Assembly: GCA_023439045.1 (NCBI GenBank)
Contig: JAEXOY010000018.1
Location: forward strand, 62,001-126,000
Length of the DNA stretch: 64,000 bases
Direction of reading: 5' to 3'
DNA from: Bacillota bacterium
GTDB taxonomy: Bacteria; Bacillota; Clostridia; Acetivibrionales; DSM-1351
In this document: positions 33,508-41,632 of the stretch, piece by piece
Layout: each line of letters begins with the position of its first letter
Position numbering within the stretch: position 1 is the first letter of the stretch
Program-made: the position numbers and the translations under genes
The notes under the pieces: model-generated
What the model saw: only the letters and a program-made list of their open reading frames with translations
Told to the model about the DNA's origin: nothing
The model's database searches: none

Positions 33508-34155
33508 ATGATTAAAAGTAAAAGAACCAGAGGTCAAGAGAAGAAAGGGAAAAAAATTAAGGATAGGCCCTGTAAAATATATATTTTTACTGAGGGAGAA
33601 ACCGAGCTAATTTATTTAAAACATTATGAAAATAAAGAATATAGAGTTGAAGTAATTCCTGTCTTTACAGAATATACCGATGCAAAGAGTATAGTCCGTG
33701 TTGCTAAGGAGTTTATTGACGATAAAAACATAGATATAGGATTAGGCGATCGCTGTTATTGCGTTTTTGATTCTGACCCAAAATCTAATCCTGATATAAA
33801 ATCTCCAATAGACTGGGTGCATGCATATAAACATAAAGGATTATTTTGTATATTTTCAAATCCGTGCTTTGAAATATGGTATGTATTACATTTTAGAGAT
33901 GCACCTTTTGGTAAAAATGCAGGCTATGTCAAGAGCATGGTTAAAGATTTAGTAAAAGACAAGTATCCAGATTACTGCGAAACAGTTGATATTTTTAACT
34001 ATATTTTTGATAAACAGGCAGAAGCTTTGAGGAGGGCTAAGCAGCTACATAAATCTCACAAGGATGTTCACAGAACAGTTTATTGCCATGATTGTAATCC
34101 ATTTACAAATATCTACGAGTTTATAGATTATGTTGAAAGTGCAAAGATATATTAG
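33508..34155 (+). CDS. rloB: RloB-like TOPRIM-domain protein, putative defence nuclease (AbiLii-like)
   Basis: A 215-residue RloB-family protein. After a very basic N-terminus (KSKRTRGQEKKGKKIK) comes a TOPRIM-like core: the acidic IFTEGETELIYL, then CYCVFDSDP with the Asp-x-Asp pair, then PCFEIWYVLHF, typical of RloB. It overlaps no gene but starts 3 nt after rloA, so the two are almost certainly co-translated. TOPRIM partners of SMC-like ATPases act as nucleases in known defence systems. Catalytic activity here is inferred. Confidence 0.87.
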   Translation: MIKSKRTRGQEKKGKKIKDRPCKIYIFTEGETELIYLKHYENKEYRVEVIPVFTEYTDAKSIVRVAKEFIDDKNIDIGLGDRCYCVFDSDPKSNPDIKSPIDWVHAYKHKGLFCIFSNPCFEIWYVLHFRDAPFGKNAGYVKSMVKDLVKDKYPDYCETVDIFNYIFDKQAEALRRAKQLHKSHKDVHRTVYCHDCNPFTNIYEFIDYVESAKIY

Positions 34156-34163
34156 ATATAATA

Positions 34164-34192
34164 GGGGTATGCCATTTAATTGGTCATACCCC
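34164..34192. terminator. hairpin between convergent rloB and permease genes
   Basis: GGGGTATG (34164-34171) pairs with CATACCCC (34185-34192), with an inner CCA/TGG. It is probably a terminator despite lacking a T-run. Confidence 0.6.
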
Positions 34193-34265
34193 GTTATATC
34201 GTAGTTTACCTTGTTATATCGGTTAGTTTACTCCGTTATACAGTAGTTTATCTCGTTGTATACTA
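34191..34265. repeat. degenerate ~24-26-bp tandem repeats after the permease stop codon
   Basis: Four imperfect copies of CGTTATAT..GTAGTTTA-type units run from the rloB terminator into the 3' end of the minus-strand permease gene. The last copy contains the permease stop codon, so the array looks like repeated duplication of the gene end. Confidence 0.7.
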
Positions 34266-36251
34266 CTGATTCACAATCCTATAATAAACCCTTGCTGTCA
34301 AGGCATAAACAATTGCATATATTATAGCAAACACAAATACGGTTGCTATGGTGCATACGATAAAAAGTGATACATTTGTCAGGCTTAGTAGTGCTAGTAG
34401 CTTACTCAGTATAGGGAATGCAACCATTACATGGACAATTGCCATAATAAGGGGAAGTAAAAATACTGTGAGTACTTGCGAGCTTATAGACTTTTTGACC
34501 TCTTCTCGACTCATTCCAACCTTCTGCATTATTTGGAAGCGCTCCTTATCATCAAAGCCCTCTATAACCTGCTTATAGTATATTATTAGTACTGCTGCCA
34601 TCAGGAATAGCATACCTAGCAATATTCCGATAAATAACAAACCACCATAAATCTCATAAAATGATAATGCACTTGTTTGCTTTGGGTCAATTCTTAAATA
34701 ATCAAGTCCATAGTCGTCCTTTTTTAGCTCGGCTTTGAGCTTATCAGCAAGCTGCTTTTCCTGCTCAGCAGGCAGATCTACATTGAAAGTAATATCATAG
34801 TTTACTGCTCCACTATCCTCTCTATATACATTTGAAATTTCTTTTGAAAGTATATTTAGTACTTTATCGTTGGACACTACTATACAGCTAAAATCAGCAT
34901 TCCAAACTTCAAGCTCGGGGTCTGCCCCTATAGGAGCTTGATCTAGCCACTGTTTAATAGAATATTCTGTACCAAATATGGTAACAGTGCCTCCTATACT
35001 TTTATCTTCATTATAAAAGAGTATCTCATTATCAGCTAATTGAGCTGATTTCCCAGTTACTCTTTGGTATTCATCTAGTGACATTATGTTTACTAATGCC
35101 GTGCTATTCATAGAAACATAGGACGACTCTCCCTTTATAAAAGTGCTACCTTCTCTATTACATGCATAATTAAGAGCACTTGTGGAAGAGAAATCAGAAG
35201 CTTTTATACTGTTTTTCTCTAGAATAGTCTGTATTTTTTGCTCAAAAGCCTCCTTTTTAGGATTATTATCTAAATAGTATTGTGCATGAATTGCTATGTC
35301 AGTGGGCATTGCCTTATCTATAATATCTGTAATACCTGCGTACATTGAAATGGTAGTTGAAACAGTAACTAACACAGCAGTGGACATAATACAGATATTT
35401 GCTAATCCCACTGCATTCTGCTTCATTCTGTATATCATACCTGAAACAGTAGTAAAATGCTTAGTCTGATAATAATAACCTTTGTTTTTCTTTAATAGCT
35501 TCAAAATAGCAATACTTACCGCTGTAAACAGACAATAGGTCCCTATTATGACCAGTATGGCAGCAACAAGGAAAGTACTTATAGCAGCTAAGGGATTTTC
35601 TAATGATAAGGCCATATAGTACCCTGCTCCAAGCGTGAGTAGACCGATTATTGCTATAATCCATCTGGTTTTTGGTTCTTTTTCCCCAACATTAGAGCTT
35701 CTTAGCAGTTCTATGGGCTTGGAAGTATGAACATATCTTAGGTTGTTAAGTAAAGTGAGTAAGAATATGCCCAAAAAGAGTAATACGGTAATATTTATAG
35801 CAGCTCCGCTAATTTCAAAGCCATAGTCTGGGTCAAACATAAGTATTTTATATAGTACCAATGTTGAAAGCTTGCTAAAGATGATACCAAAAAGTAATCC
35901 TAAAACTATGCTGGTAATACTAATAAAAATGCTCTCCCATAGCATTACTCTTCCTATGTGCTTTTTCTCCATTCCAAGTATATTGAAAAGCCCAAATTCC
36001 TTCATTCTGCGCTTAATCAGAAAGCTATTTGTATAGAAAAGAAAAATAACAGAGAAGAAGGCAGTTACTATGGTTCCAATAAGCATAACTTGCTGCGTAG
36101 AACCATTACCTGTGGAAGTATGAAATGTCAAAAAACTCAGATTGTAAAACATAAGAATAGTGCCAATGCAGGTTAAAATATAAGGTATATAAGTTTTTCT
36201 ATTGTTTTTGAGGTTTGTAAGAGCAAGCTTGAGATAAAGTAATTTACCCAT
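34263..36251 (-). CDS. Bce-type ABC transporter permease (antimicrobial-peptide resistance)
   Basis: ATG 36251 has GGGGGTGA just upstream; an in-frame GTG at 36260 overlaps it. The 662 residues match BceB-type permeases: a first helix region, FtsX-like helices and a large extracellular domain (about 310-510) before the last helices. The N-terminus LKLALTNLKNNRKTYIPYIL is typical. Together with the ATPase it removes or detects lantibiotics, bacitracin-like or defensin-like peptides and signals to the intramembrane kinase. It overlaps the ATPase gene by 8 bp. Confidence 0.92.
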   Translation of the reverse strand: MGKLLYLKLALTNLKNNRKTYIPYILTCIGTILMFYNLSFLTFHTSTGNGSTQQVMLIGTIVTAFFSVIFLFYTNSFLIKRRMKEFGLFNILGMEKKHIGRVMLWESIFISITSIVLGLLFGIIFSKLSTLVLYKILMFDPDYGFEISGAAINITVLLFLGIFLLTLLNNLRYVHTSKPIELLRSSNVGEKEPKTRWIIAIIGLLTLGAGYYMALSLENPLAAISTFLVAAILVIIGTYCLFTAVSIAILKLLKKNKGYYYQTKHFTTVSGMIYRMKQNAVGLANICIMSTAVLVTVSTTISMYAGITDIIDKAMPTDIAIHAQYYLDNNPKKEAFEQKIQTILEKNSIKASDFSSTSALNYACNREGSTFIKGESSYVSMNSTALVNIMSLDEYQRVTGKSAQLADNEILFYNEDKSIGGTVTIFGTEYSIKQWLDQAPIGADPELEVWNADFSCIVVSNDKVLNILSKEISNVYREDSGAVNYDITFNVDLPAEQEKQLADKLKAELKKDDYGLDYLRIDPKQTSALSFYEIYGGLLFIGILLGMLFLMAAVLIIYYKQVIEGFDDKERFQIMQKVGMSREEVKKSISSQVLTVFLLPLIMAIVHVMVAFPILSKLLALLSLTNVSLFIVCTIATVFVFAIIYAIVYALTARVYYRIVNQ

Positions 36252-37011
36252 TATGCTCACCCCCAGTGGCTAATACAGTAAGCGTATCGGATATTTTGGC
36301 ATACAACTGCTCGTTTGTCATATTGCCTCTATATATCTGATTATAGACTTCTCCATCCTTTATAAACAGTATACGGTTTGCAGTGCTTGCAGCCTTGATG
36401 CTGTGGGTAACCATCAAAATCGTTTGTCCTTCACTATTGATTGTAGAGAAAATATTTAATAGCTTGTCTGTTGCCTTTGAATCAAGGGAACCTGTAGGTT
36501 CATCTGCAAGAATAATTTCAGGGGAAGTTATGAGTGCTCTTGCCACAGCAGTACGCTGCTTTTGTCCACCTGATACCTCATAAGGGAATTTATCCAAGAT
36601 GTCGCTAATGGCTAGCTTCTTTGCAATAGGAAACAATTTTTCGCTCATTTCCTTATGCTTTTTACCTGAAAGTACTAATGGCAGAAATATATTATCTCTA
36701 ATTGAGAAGGTATCAAGAAGGTTAAAATCCTGAAATACAAAGCCCAGCTTGTTTCTGCGAAAAGCGGATATTTCCTTTTCTTTTATTGATGTAATACTCT
36801 TACCATTAAGCACAACATCACCACTAGTTGGTTTATCCAGTGATGCGAGAATATTCAGAAGTGTGGTTTTACCTGAACCTGATTCGCCCATAATGGCTAC
36901 GTATTCTCCTGGCTCAACCGAAAAGTTAACATTGCTAAGTGCTAATACCTGATTACCACCAAAACGCGTAGTATATATTTTTTTTAAGTTTTTGACTTCC
37001 AATAATGGCAT
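36244..37011 (-). CDS. Bce-type ABC transporter ATP-binding protein
   Basis: ATG 37011 follows GGAGG (37020-37024); the in-frame TTG at 37026 is too close to that site. The 255-residue ATPase has Walker A GESGSGKTT, signature VSGGQKQRTAVARAL and Walker B IILADEPTGSLDS. It belongs to the MacB/LolD/BceA group. It powers the downstream permease. A BceR-type inverted repeat lies about 90 bp before the start codon. Confidence 0.94.
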   Translation of the reverse strand: MPLLEVKNLKKIYTTRFGGNQVLALSNVNFSVEPGEYVAIMGESGSGKTTLLNILASLDKPTSGDVVLNGKSITSIKEKEISAFRRNKLGFVFQDFNLLDTFSIRDNIFLPLVLSGKKHKEMSEKLFPIAKKLAISDILDKFPYEVSGGQKQRTAVARALITSPEIILADEPTGSLDSKATDKLLNIFSTINSEGQTILMVTHSIKAASTANRILFIKDGEVYNQIYRGNMTNEQLYAKISDTLTVLATGGEHNG

Positions 37012-37103
37012 ATCTAGTTCCTCCAAAATCTTTATTATGTATTAATTTTATTAAAACGGGCGATATGCCTCCATAATTTAACCTTACAAAAATAAATACA
37101 ACC

Positions 37104-37117
37104 TTACATTGTTGTAA
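37104..37117. promoter_or_regulatory. BceR-type response-regulator box TTACA-TTGT-TGTAA
   Basis: An exact match to the TNACA-N4-TGTAA pattern reported for BceR-like regulators, flanked by CC and GG to give a perfect 7-4-7 inverted repeat (37102-37119). An additional TTACA half-site is at 37084-37088. It lies between the kinase gene and the ATPase gene, placed to control the ABC genes. Confidence 0.75.
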
Positions 37118-37260
37118 GGAGGGTGGTGCTATTATAGAACCAAGCATTACTATGTTATAGCTAGAGGAGTATGGTGCAATTATAGAGCCAAGTATACTAT
37201 AAAATAGCTAGAGGAGTATGGTGCAATTATAGAATCATGTATTACTAAATAATAGCTTTA
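37117..37260. repeat. three ~47-bp tandem repeats in the kinase-ATPase gap
   Basis: Units starting AGGAG..GTGGTGC.ATTATAGA begin at about 37117, 37165 and 37212, the second and third being most alike. They fill the spacer between the BceR-type box and the kinase stop codon. Confidence 0.8.
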
Positions 37261-37287
37261 GGTGTGTTACTACAAAGCAATTTATGG

Positions 37288-38271
37288 CTACTCGAAGATT
37301 GTTTGATAAGCAGATAAATCCAAAGTGACCTTAGTGCCACCCCCCACAACAGAGGATATTTTAATCCGGTGAGATAGCTTATCAACTATCCTTTTGCATA
37401 GGTATAGGCCGAGACCTGTTGATTTTTTATCCATTCTGCCGTTATAACCGGTGAAACCCTTTTCAAAAATTCTAGGTAAATCTTCCTGGCTAATGCCAAT
37501 ACCGGTGTCTTCTATGACAAGGCTTTTATTGCCTTCTATAAATATTTTGACAGTACCGTTGCTGGTATATTTGATTGCATTGGACAAAAGCTGCTCTATT
37601 ACAAATGTAAGCCACTTTTCATCAGTTATAACTTTTACTTCTAATTCTTTTATTTCTAAACTAACCTTTTTATGAATAAACATGGGTGCGTACTTTTTGA
37701 CAGCCTGTCTTACAATGCTATCAAGAGAATATTGCTCAAGCTTTAAGTCGGAAGAAATAGAGTCAATACGCAGATATTGGAGGACAACTTCGGTATAGCG
37801 CTCAACTTTAAATAATTCATGTGAAAGCTGTGAGCTATAAGAAGAGGGATTAGCCTGCAGAAGCACACTCATAGCGGCGATGGGTGTTTTTATTTGATGA
37901 ACCCATAGAGTATAAAAATCTATCATCTCAGTTTTACTAGCATCTGATTCCATTATAAGTTTTCTTTGATAGTCAAAAAGATGGTGGATAAGCTCTTGAT
38001 AATCCTGTTCTATTAGGTCAGCCGAGCGTGGTAGTTCATCTAGTGTGATGTTAATGCTTTTCGTCAAACGGGTAAGGTGCCTATGTTTTTTTGAATACTT
38101 TATCAGGTCAAAGATACTTAACATAATAATAAGAATCATGCATAATAAGCCTGCATAAAAAACTGCTGCGGTGGGTAGAGAATACAGATAGAAAACTACA
38201 CCAAAGATTGTGCAGCAAAGCAAAAATAATAATAATATTATTAACCTATTCCTTAAATAGCTAAGTAGCAT
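37288..38271 (-). CDS. Bce-type intramembrane-sensing histidine kinase
   Basis: A 327-residue kinase. It has two closely spaced N-terminal membrane helices with almost no extracellular loop, the hallmark of intramembrane-sensing kinases. The phospho-acceptor is in WVHQIKTPIAAM, the N box is EQLLSNAIKYT, and the G boxes are IEDTGIGIS and GLGLYLCKRI. It depends on the BceAB-type transporter for input. It starts 1 nt after the response-regulator stop. Confidence 0.93.
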   Translation of the reverse strand: MLLSYLRNRLIILLLFLLCCTIFGVVFYLYSLPTAAVFYAGLLCMILIIMLSIFDLIKYSKKHRHLTRLTKSINITLDELPRSADLIEQDYQELIHHLFDYQRKLIMESDASKTEMIDFYTLWVHQIKTPIAAMSVLLQANPSSYSSQLSHELFKVERYTEVVLQYLRIDSISSDLKLEQYSLDSIVRQAVKKYAPMFIHKKVSLEIKELEVKVITDEKWLTFVIEQLLSNAIKYTSNGTVKIFIEGNKSLVIEDTGIGISQEDLPRIFEKGFTGYNGRMDKKSTGLGLYLCKRIVDKLSHRIKISSVVGGGTKVTLDLSAYQTIFE

Positions 38272-38272
38272 T

Positions 38273-38944
38273 TTAAATCACCATATATCCTATACCTTTT
38301 TTTGTTTCAATAAAGTCATAGAGACCGATATCTTCTAACTTCTTACGCAATCTTGTCATGTTTACAGTCAGTGTATTGTCATCAATGAAATTGTCACTTT
38401 CCCACAGCTTAAGCATAAGAGCATCACGGGTAACAGCAGTACCTGCGTTTTCCATAAGAATTTGAATCAGTTTGAAATCGTTCTTGGTGAGCTCTATTCT
38501 TTTATCCTGGAATGTAAGTGTGGCATCGTTTAAGTTAAGAATAACGCCCTTGTGCTCAATAGCGTTCAACTGACCGCCAAAGGAGTATGCACGTCTTATA
38601 AGTGCCTGTACTTTTGCTGCAAGCACTGTCAAATCGAATGGCTTAGCAATAAAATCATCTGCACCCATATTCATAGCCATAACTATATTCATGCTGTCAC
38701 TAGCAGAAGAGATAAATATAATTGGCACCTTTGACAGCTTTCTTATTTCACTGCACCAATGGTACCCATTAAAAAAAGGAAGGCTTATATCCAGTATAAC
38801 CAGCTGGGGATCATACTGAACAAAGTGGGACAATATATCCTTGAAATCAGTAATATAGTTTGTCTCAAAATCCCACTTTGCAAGATGGGAAGCAATTGAT
38901 TGTGCAATTGTGAGATCATCTTCTACTATTAAAATCTTATGCAT
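38273..38944 (-). CDS. Bce-type OmpR-family response regulator
   Basis: A 223-residue two-domain regulator. The receiver domain has acidic residues Asp9/Asp10 (IVEDD), phospho-acceptor Asp52 (LVILDISLP) and Lys in FIAKPFDL. The winged-helix domain has ELTKNDFKLIQILMENAG and NTLTVNMTRLRKKL. It heads the RR-HK-ATPase-permease run and likely binds the TTACA-N4-TGTAA box. Confidence 0.95.
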   Translation of the reverse strand: MHKILIVEDDLTIAQSIASHLAKWDFETNYITDFKDILSHFVQYDPQLVILDISLPFFNGYHWCSEIRKLSKVPIIFISSASDSMNIVMAMNMGADDFIAKPFDLTVLAAKVQALIRRAYSFGGQLNAIEHKGVILNLNDATLTFQDKRIELTKNDFKLIQILMENAGTAVTRDALMLKLWESDNFIDDNTLTVNMTRLRKKLEDIGLYDFIETKKGIGYMVI

Positions 38945-39082
38945 AATTTACTCCTGCCAATATTCACTAAGCTTATTTTGAATTTTTAAGATATTACTTT
39001 ATCAATTAATATAGCCGTAATATAAGTATTATATCATAATTTTTATCAAAAACTTGACCATCAAAGAAGGTCAGATTACCTA

Positions 39083-39110
39083 TTGTAAAAAAATAGAAAT
39101 TATATATAAT
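39083..39110 (+). promoter_or_regulatory. promoter of the stalk-domain protein gene
   Basis: TTGTAA (39083-39088), a 16-bp spacer and TATAAT (39105-39110), with ATG 39147 following after AAGGAG. Confidence 0.5.
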
Positions 39111-39146
39111 AGTGTATATATTTTACAAAAACAAGGAGATTGAACA

Positions 39147-40244
39147 ATGAAAAAAACATTATGTTTAGTACTAAGTCTATGCCTGCTCATGTCAGTATTT
39201 TGCACACCTGTAGCTGCAGCAAAGGCGGAGCCTGCCCCTTCAGAAATCAAAACTGCAAAGATAGTTATTGATAGCAAACTTTGTGCATATAACACCCTAC
39301 TATCAGGAAAAACATTACTTGTTCCTGCACAGCAGATCGGCAAGGGGATAGGTATTTCGGACACAAAGAAGATTACATATGATAGTAAGAAAAAGACAGT
39401 AAAAATGGTAAATGGAAATAGCACACTACTAATGACAGTTGGGAGTAAAACTGCAACACTAAATGGCAAAAATGTTACATTGGACGCTGCTCCATATATA
39501 TATAAAAATACTCCATATGTTCCTGTAAAATCGGTAGCACAGAATTTCGGCAGGAAGGTAGTGGAAGATAACAGTGTAAATGTTATAGCCATTACAACAA
39601 ATGCATCCTTCAACGAGGTAAAAGGTATAATGACAAAGTCGTGGGGTGTAACCAATGGTTCTAACACTCTGTCAGTTAACAGTAATATAACTACAGAGGT
39701 AAACGGGCAAAAAGTAGTAGTGGATCAAGTGCTACAAAGAAACAAAAAGGATAAGACCATTTACCTAAAACTAAGCAGTACCACCAATGGTGTAACTACT
39801 GTTGAAGAGGATTATTTTAATAAGGATACAGTATATGTCAAGATGAACGATAAATGGTATATTAAAGAAATAGATATAAAAACCTATATGGAAGGAATAC
39901 AGCTAAAGGACAATAATATTAACTTGGATATATCAGATCTTGTAATTGCACTTCTCGCTAAGGCGCCATCTAAAACTAAGGATCAAATTGTTTTACAAGG
40001 TGATTTGTTTTGTAAAGAAATGATGGACGCAACAAAAGCTTTAAATGGATCTTACACTAAGTTGAATGTTAAATATACTATTGATAGTAAAACAATGAGT
40101 TTGATAGGTGTCGATATTAATGCAAGTGTTAATATAATGGGCGTTGAGTGTAAGGTTACAACTGTTCAAAAGCTTAATACTATTGATCAGAATTACAAAA
40201 TAGTAGTTCCTCAGGAAGCAAAAAAGGGTACTTTAATAGATTAA
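39147..40244 (+). CDS. secreted copper-amine-oxidase-like stalk-domain protein
   Basis: A 365-residue exported protein with a signal peptide (KKTLCLVLSLCLLMSVF, cleavage near AAA-K). Residues about 40-150 form a copper amine oxidase N-terminal-like (stalk) domain: LLVPAQQIGKGIG, DSKKKTVKM, NGKNVTLDAAPY and TPYVPVKSVAQNFG. The rest (150-365) is a hydrophilic beta-rich region similar in style to secreted lipid- or ligand-binding domains, which I cannot assign. Such stalk proteins are common envelope components in spore-forming Bacillota. Confidence 0.8.
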   Translation: MKKTLCLVLSLCLLMSVFCTPVAAAKAEPAPSEIKTAKIVIDSKLCAYNTLLSGKTLLVPAQQIGKGIGISDTKKITYDSKKKTVKMVNGNSTLLMTVGSKTATLNGKNVTLDAAPYIYKNTPYVPVKSVAQNFGRKVVEDNSVNVIAITTNASFNEVKGIMTKSWGVTNGSNTLSVNSNITTEVNGQKVVVDQVLQRNKKDKTIYLKLSSTTNGVTTVEEDYFNKDTVYVKMNDKWYIKEIDIKTYMEGIQLKDNNINLDISDLVIALLAKAPSKTKDQIVLQGDLFCKEMMDATKALNGSYTKLNVKYTIDSKTMSLIGVDINASVNIMGVECKVTTVQKLNTIDQNYKIVVPQEAKKGTLID

Positions 40245-40318
40245 TAAAAAAGGATTTTATTTCATTAACGTTATAAGAGAATATTAAATATAATGTAAAT
40301 TGAATAATTAATTAGTAA

Positions 40319-40360
40319 AACAGCCTGTTTGCCAATATCGGATAAACAGGTTGTTTTTAT
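40319..40360 (+). terminator. rho-independent terminator after the stalk-domain gene
   Basis: Twelve base pairs (40319-40330 with 40344-40355, one G-U) followed by TTTTT. Confidence 0.88.
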
Positions 40361-40510
40361 GTTCAAAAATATTTAGCCACTGTGAAATATACCTTATATT
40401 TGCATTATTTAAGGGTAACTTAATTAGTATTATTGTATCGAGATTAACTTAATTTACATTCATTTTTTGCAAAGCATTTAAAAATATTAATTCTTTCAAG
40501 AGGACTATTT

Positions 40511-41443
40511 ATGGTAGAAGTATTTAAAACAATAGAAGGACGTCTGTCACGAATAGAAAAGATTGAAGAAGGGGTTTGGATAAACTTAACGCACCCGTCT
40601 GAGAAAGAAATCACAGATGTTCACCAGCTTCTAAATATTGAAACCGATTTTCTAAGAGCACCCTTAGATGAAGAAGAGCGTTCAAGAATTGAAAGTGATA
40701 ATGGCCAGACGCTTATCCTTGTAGACGTTCCCGTAATAGACAAAGAAGGCAACAGGAGCATATACACTACTATTCCATTGGGAATTATTCTGATAAAACA
40801 TGTGATTGTAACAGTATGCTTAAAAGAGAATACCATTATCAGAGACTTTGTAGACGAGAGGGTAAAGTCCTTTCTGACTCAGTATAAAACCAGATTTGTG
40901 CTGCAGATTCTGTACAGGAATTCTGTGAGGTATCTTCAGTTTCTCCGGCATATTGAGAAGATTAGTAATAAGATTGAGAAGGACCTTCACCGTTCTATGA
41001 GAAACAAGGAACTTATACAGATGCTAAGGCTAGAAAAGAGCCTTGTGTATTTTTCTACATCTCTAAAGTCAAACGAGGTGGTGCTAGAAAAACTCATGAA
41101 ATACGAATATATTAAGTATTATCCTGAAGATACAGACCTTCTTGAAGATGTAATTATTGAGAACAAGCAGGCTATCGAGATGGCAAACATATATAGCAGT
41201 ACCTTGAGTGGGACAATGGACGCATTCGCATCAATTATTTCAAACAATCTCAATATAGTGATGAAATATCTTACATCTGTAACTATAATAATGGCAATAC
41301 CTACAATGCTATCAGGTTTCTTTGGCATGAACGTACCCATACCCTTAAGCAATAATGCATATGGGTTTTGGATAATAGTAGCCATGACCATAGTTATTTG
41401 TATTTTGGCTATTTTATTCCTAAATAGAAAAAATATGTTTTAA
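40511..41443 (+). CDS. corA: CorA-family divalent-cation (Mg2+) channel
   Basis: A 310-residue protein with a cytoplasmic alpha/beta and long helical domain and two C-terminal membrane helices. The signature FFGMNVPIP (Gly-Met-Asn) follows the first helix, and a basic NRKNMF tail ends the second. It mediates Mg2+ or Co2+ uptake as a pentamer. ATG 40511 follows AAGAGG. It stands alone and is unrelated to its neighbours. Confidence 0.95.
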   Translation: MVEVFKTIEGRLSRIEKIEEGVWINLTHPSEKEITDVHQLLNIETDFLRAPLDEEERSRIESDNGQTLILVDVPVIDKEGNRSIYTTIPLGIILIKHVIVTVCLKENTIIRDFVDERVKSFLTQYKTRFVLQILYRNSVRYLQFLRHIEKISNKIEKDLHRSMRNKELIQMLRLEKSLVYFSTSLKSNEVVLEKLMKYEYIKYYPEDTDLLEDVIIENKQAIEMANIYSSTLSGTMDAFASIISNNLNIVMKYLTSVTIIMAIPTMLSGFFGMNVPIPLSNNAYGFWIIVAMTIVICILAILFLNRKNMF

Positions 41444-41632
41444 AGAGTACTCTGACAAGGCATTTCTATCATTACGTTTTCTTTACAATGAGCATTGTTA
41501 CTAAGTTAAAAACCATATTATGTCGATATAATAGTTAGCTATTGTTGTCATGTTATGTCACTGATAGATTTTTATTATTAGATATGTCTTTATATTTAGG
41601 TTAAAGATAATCGTGCTTTTAGGGGGAAACTT

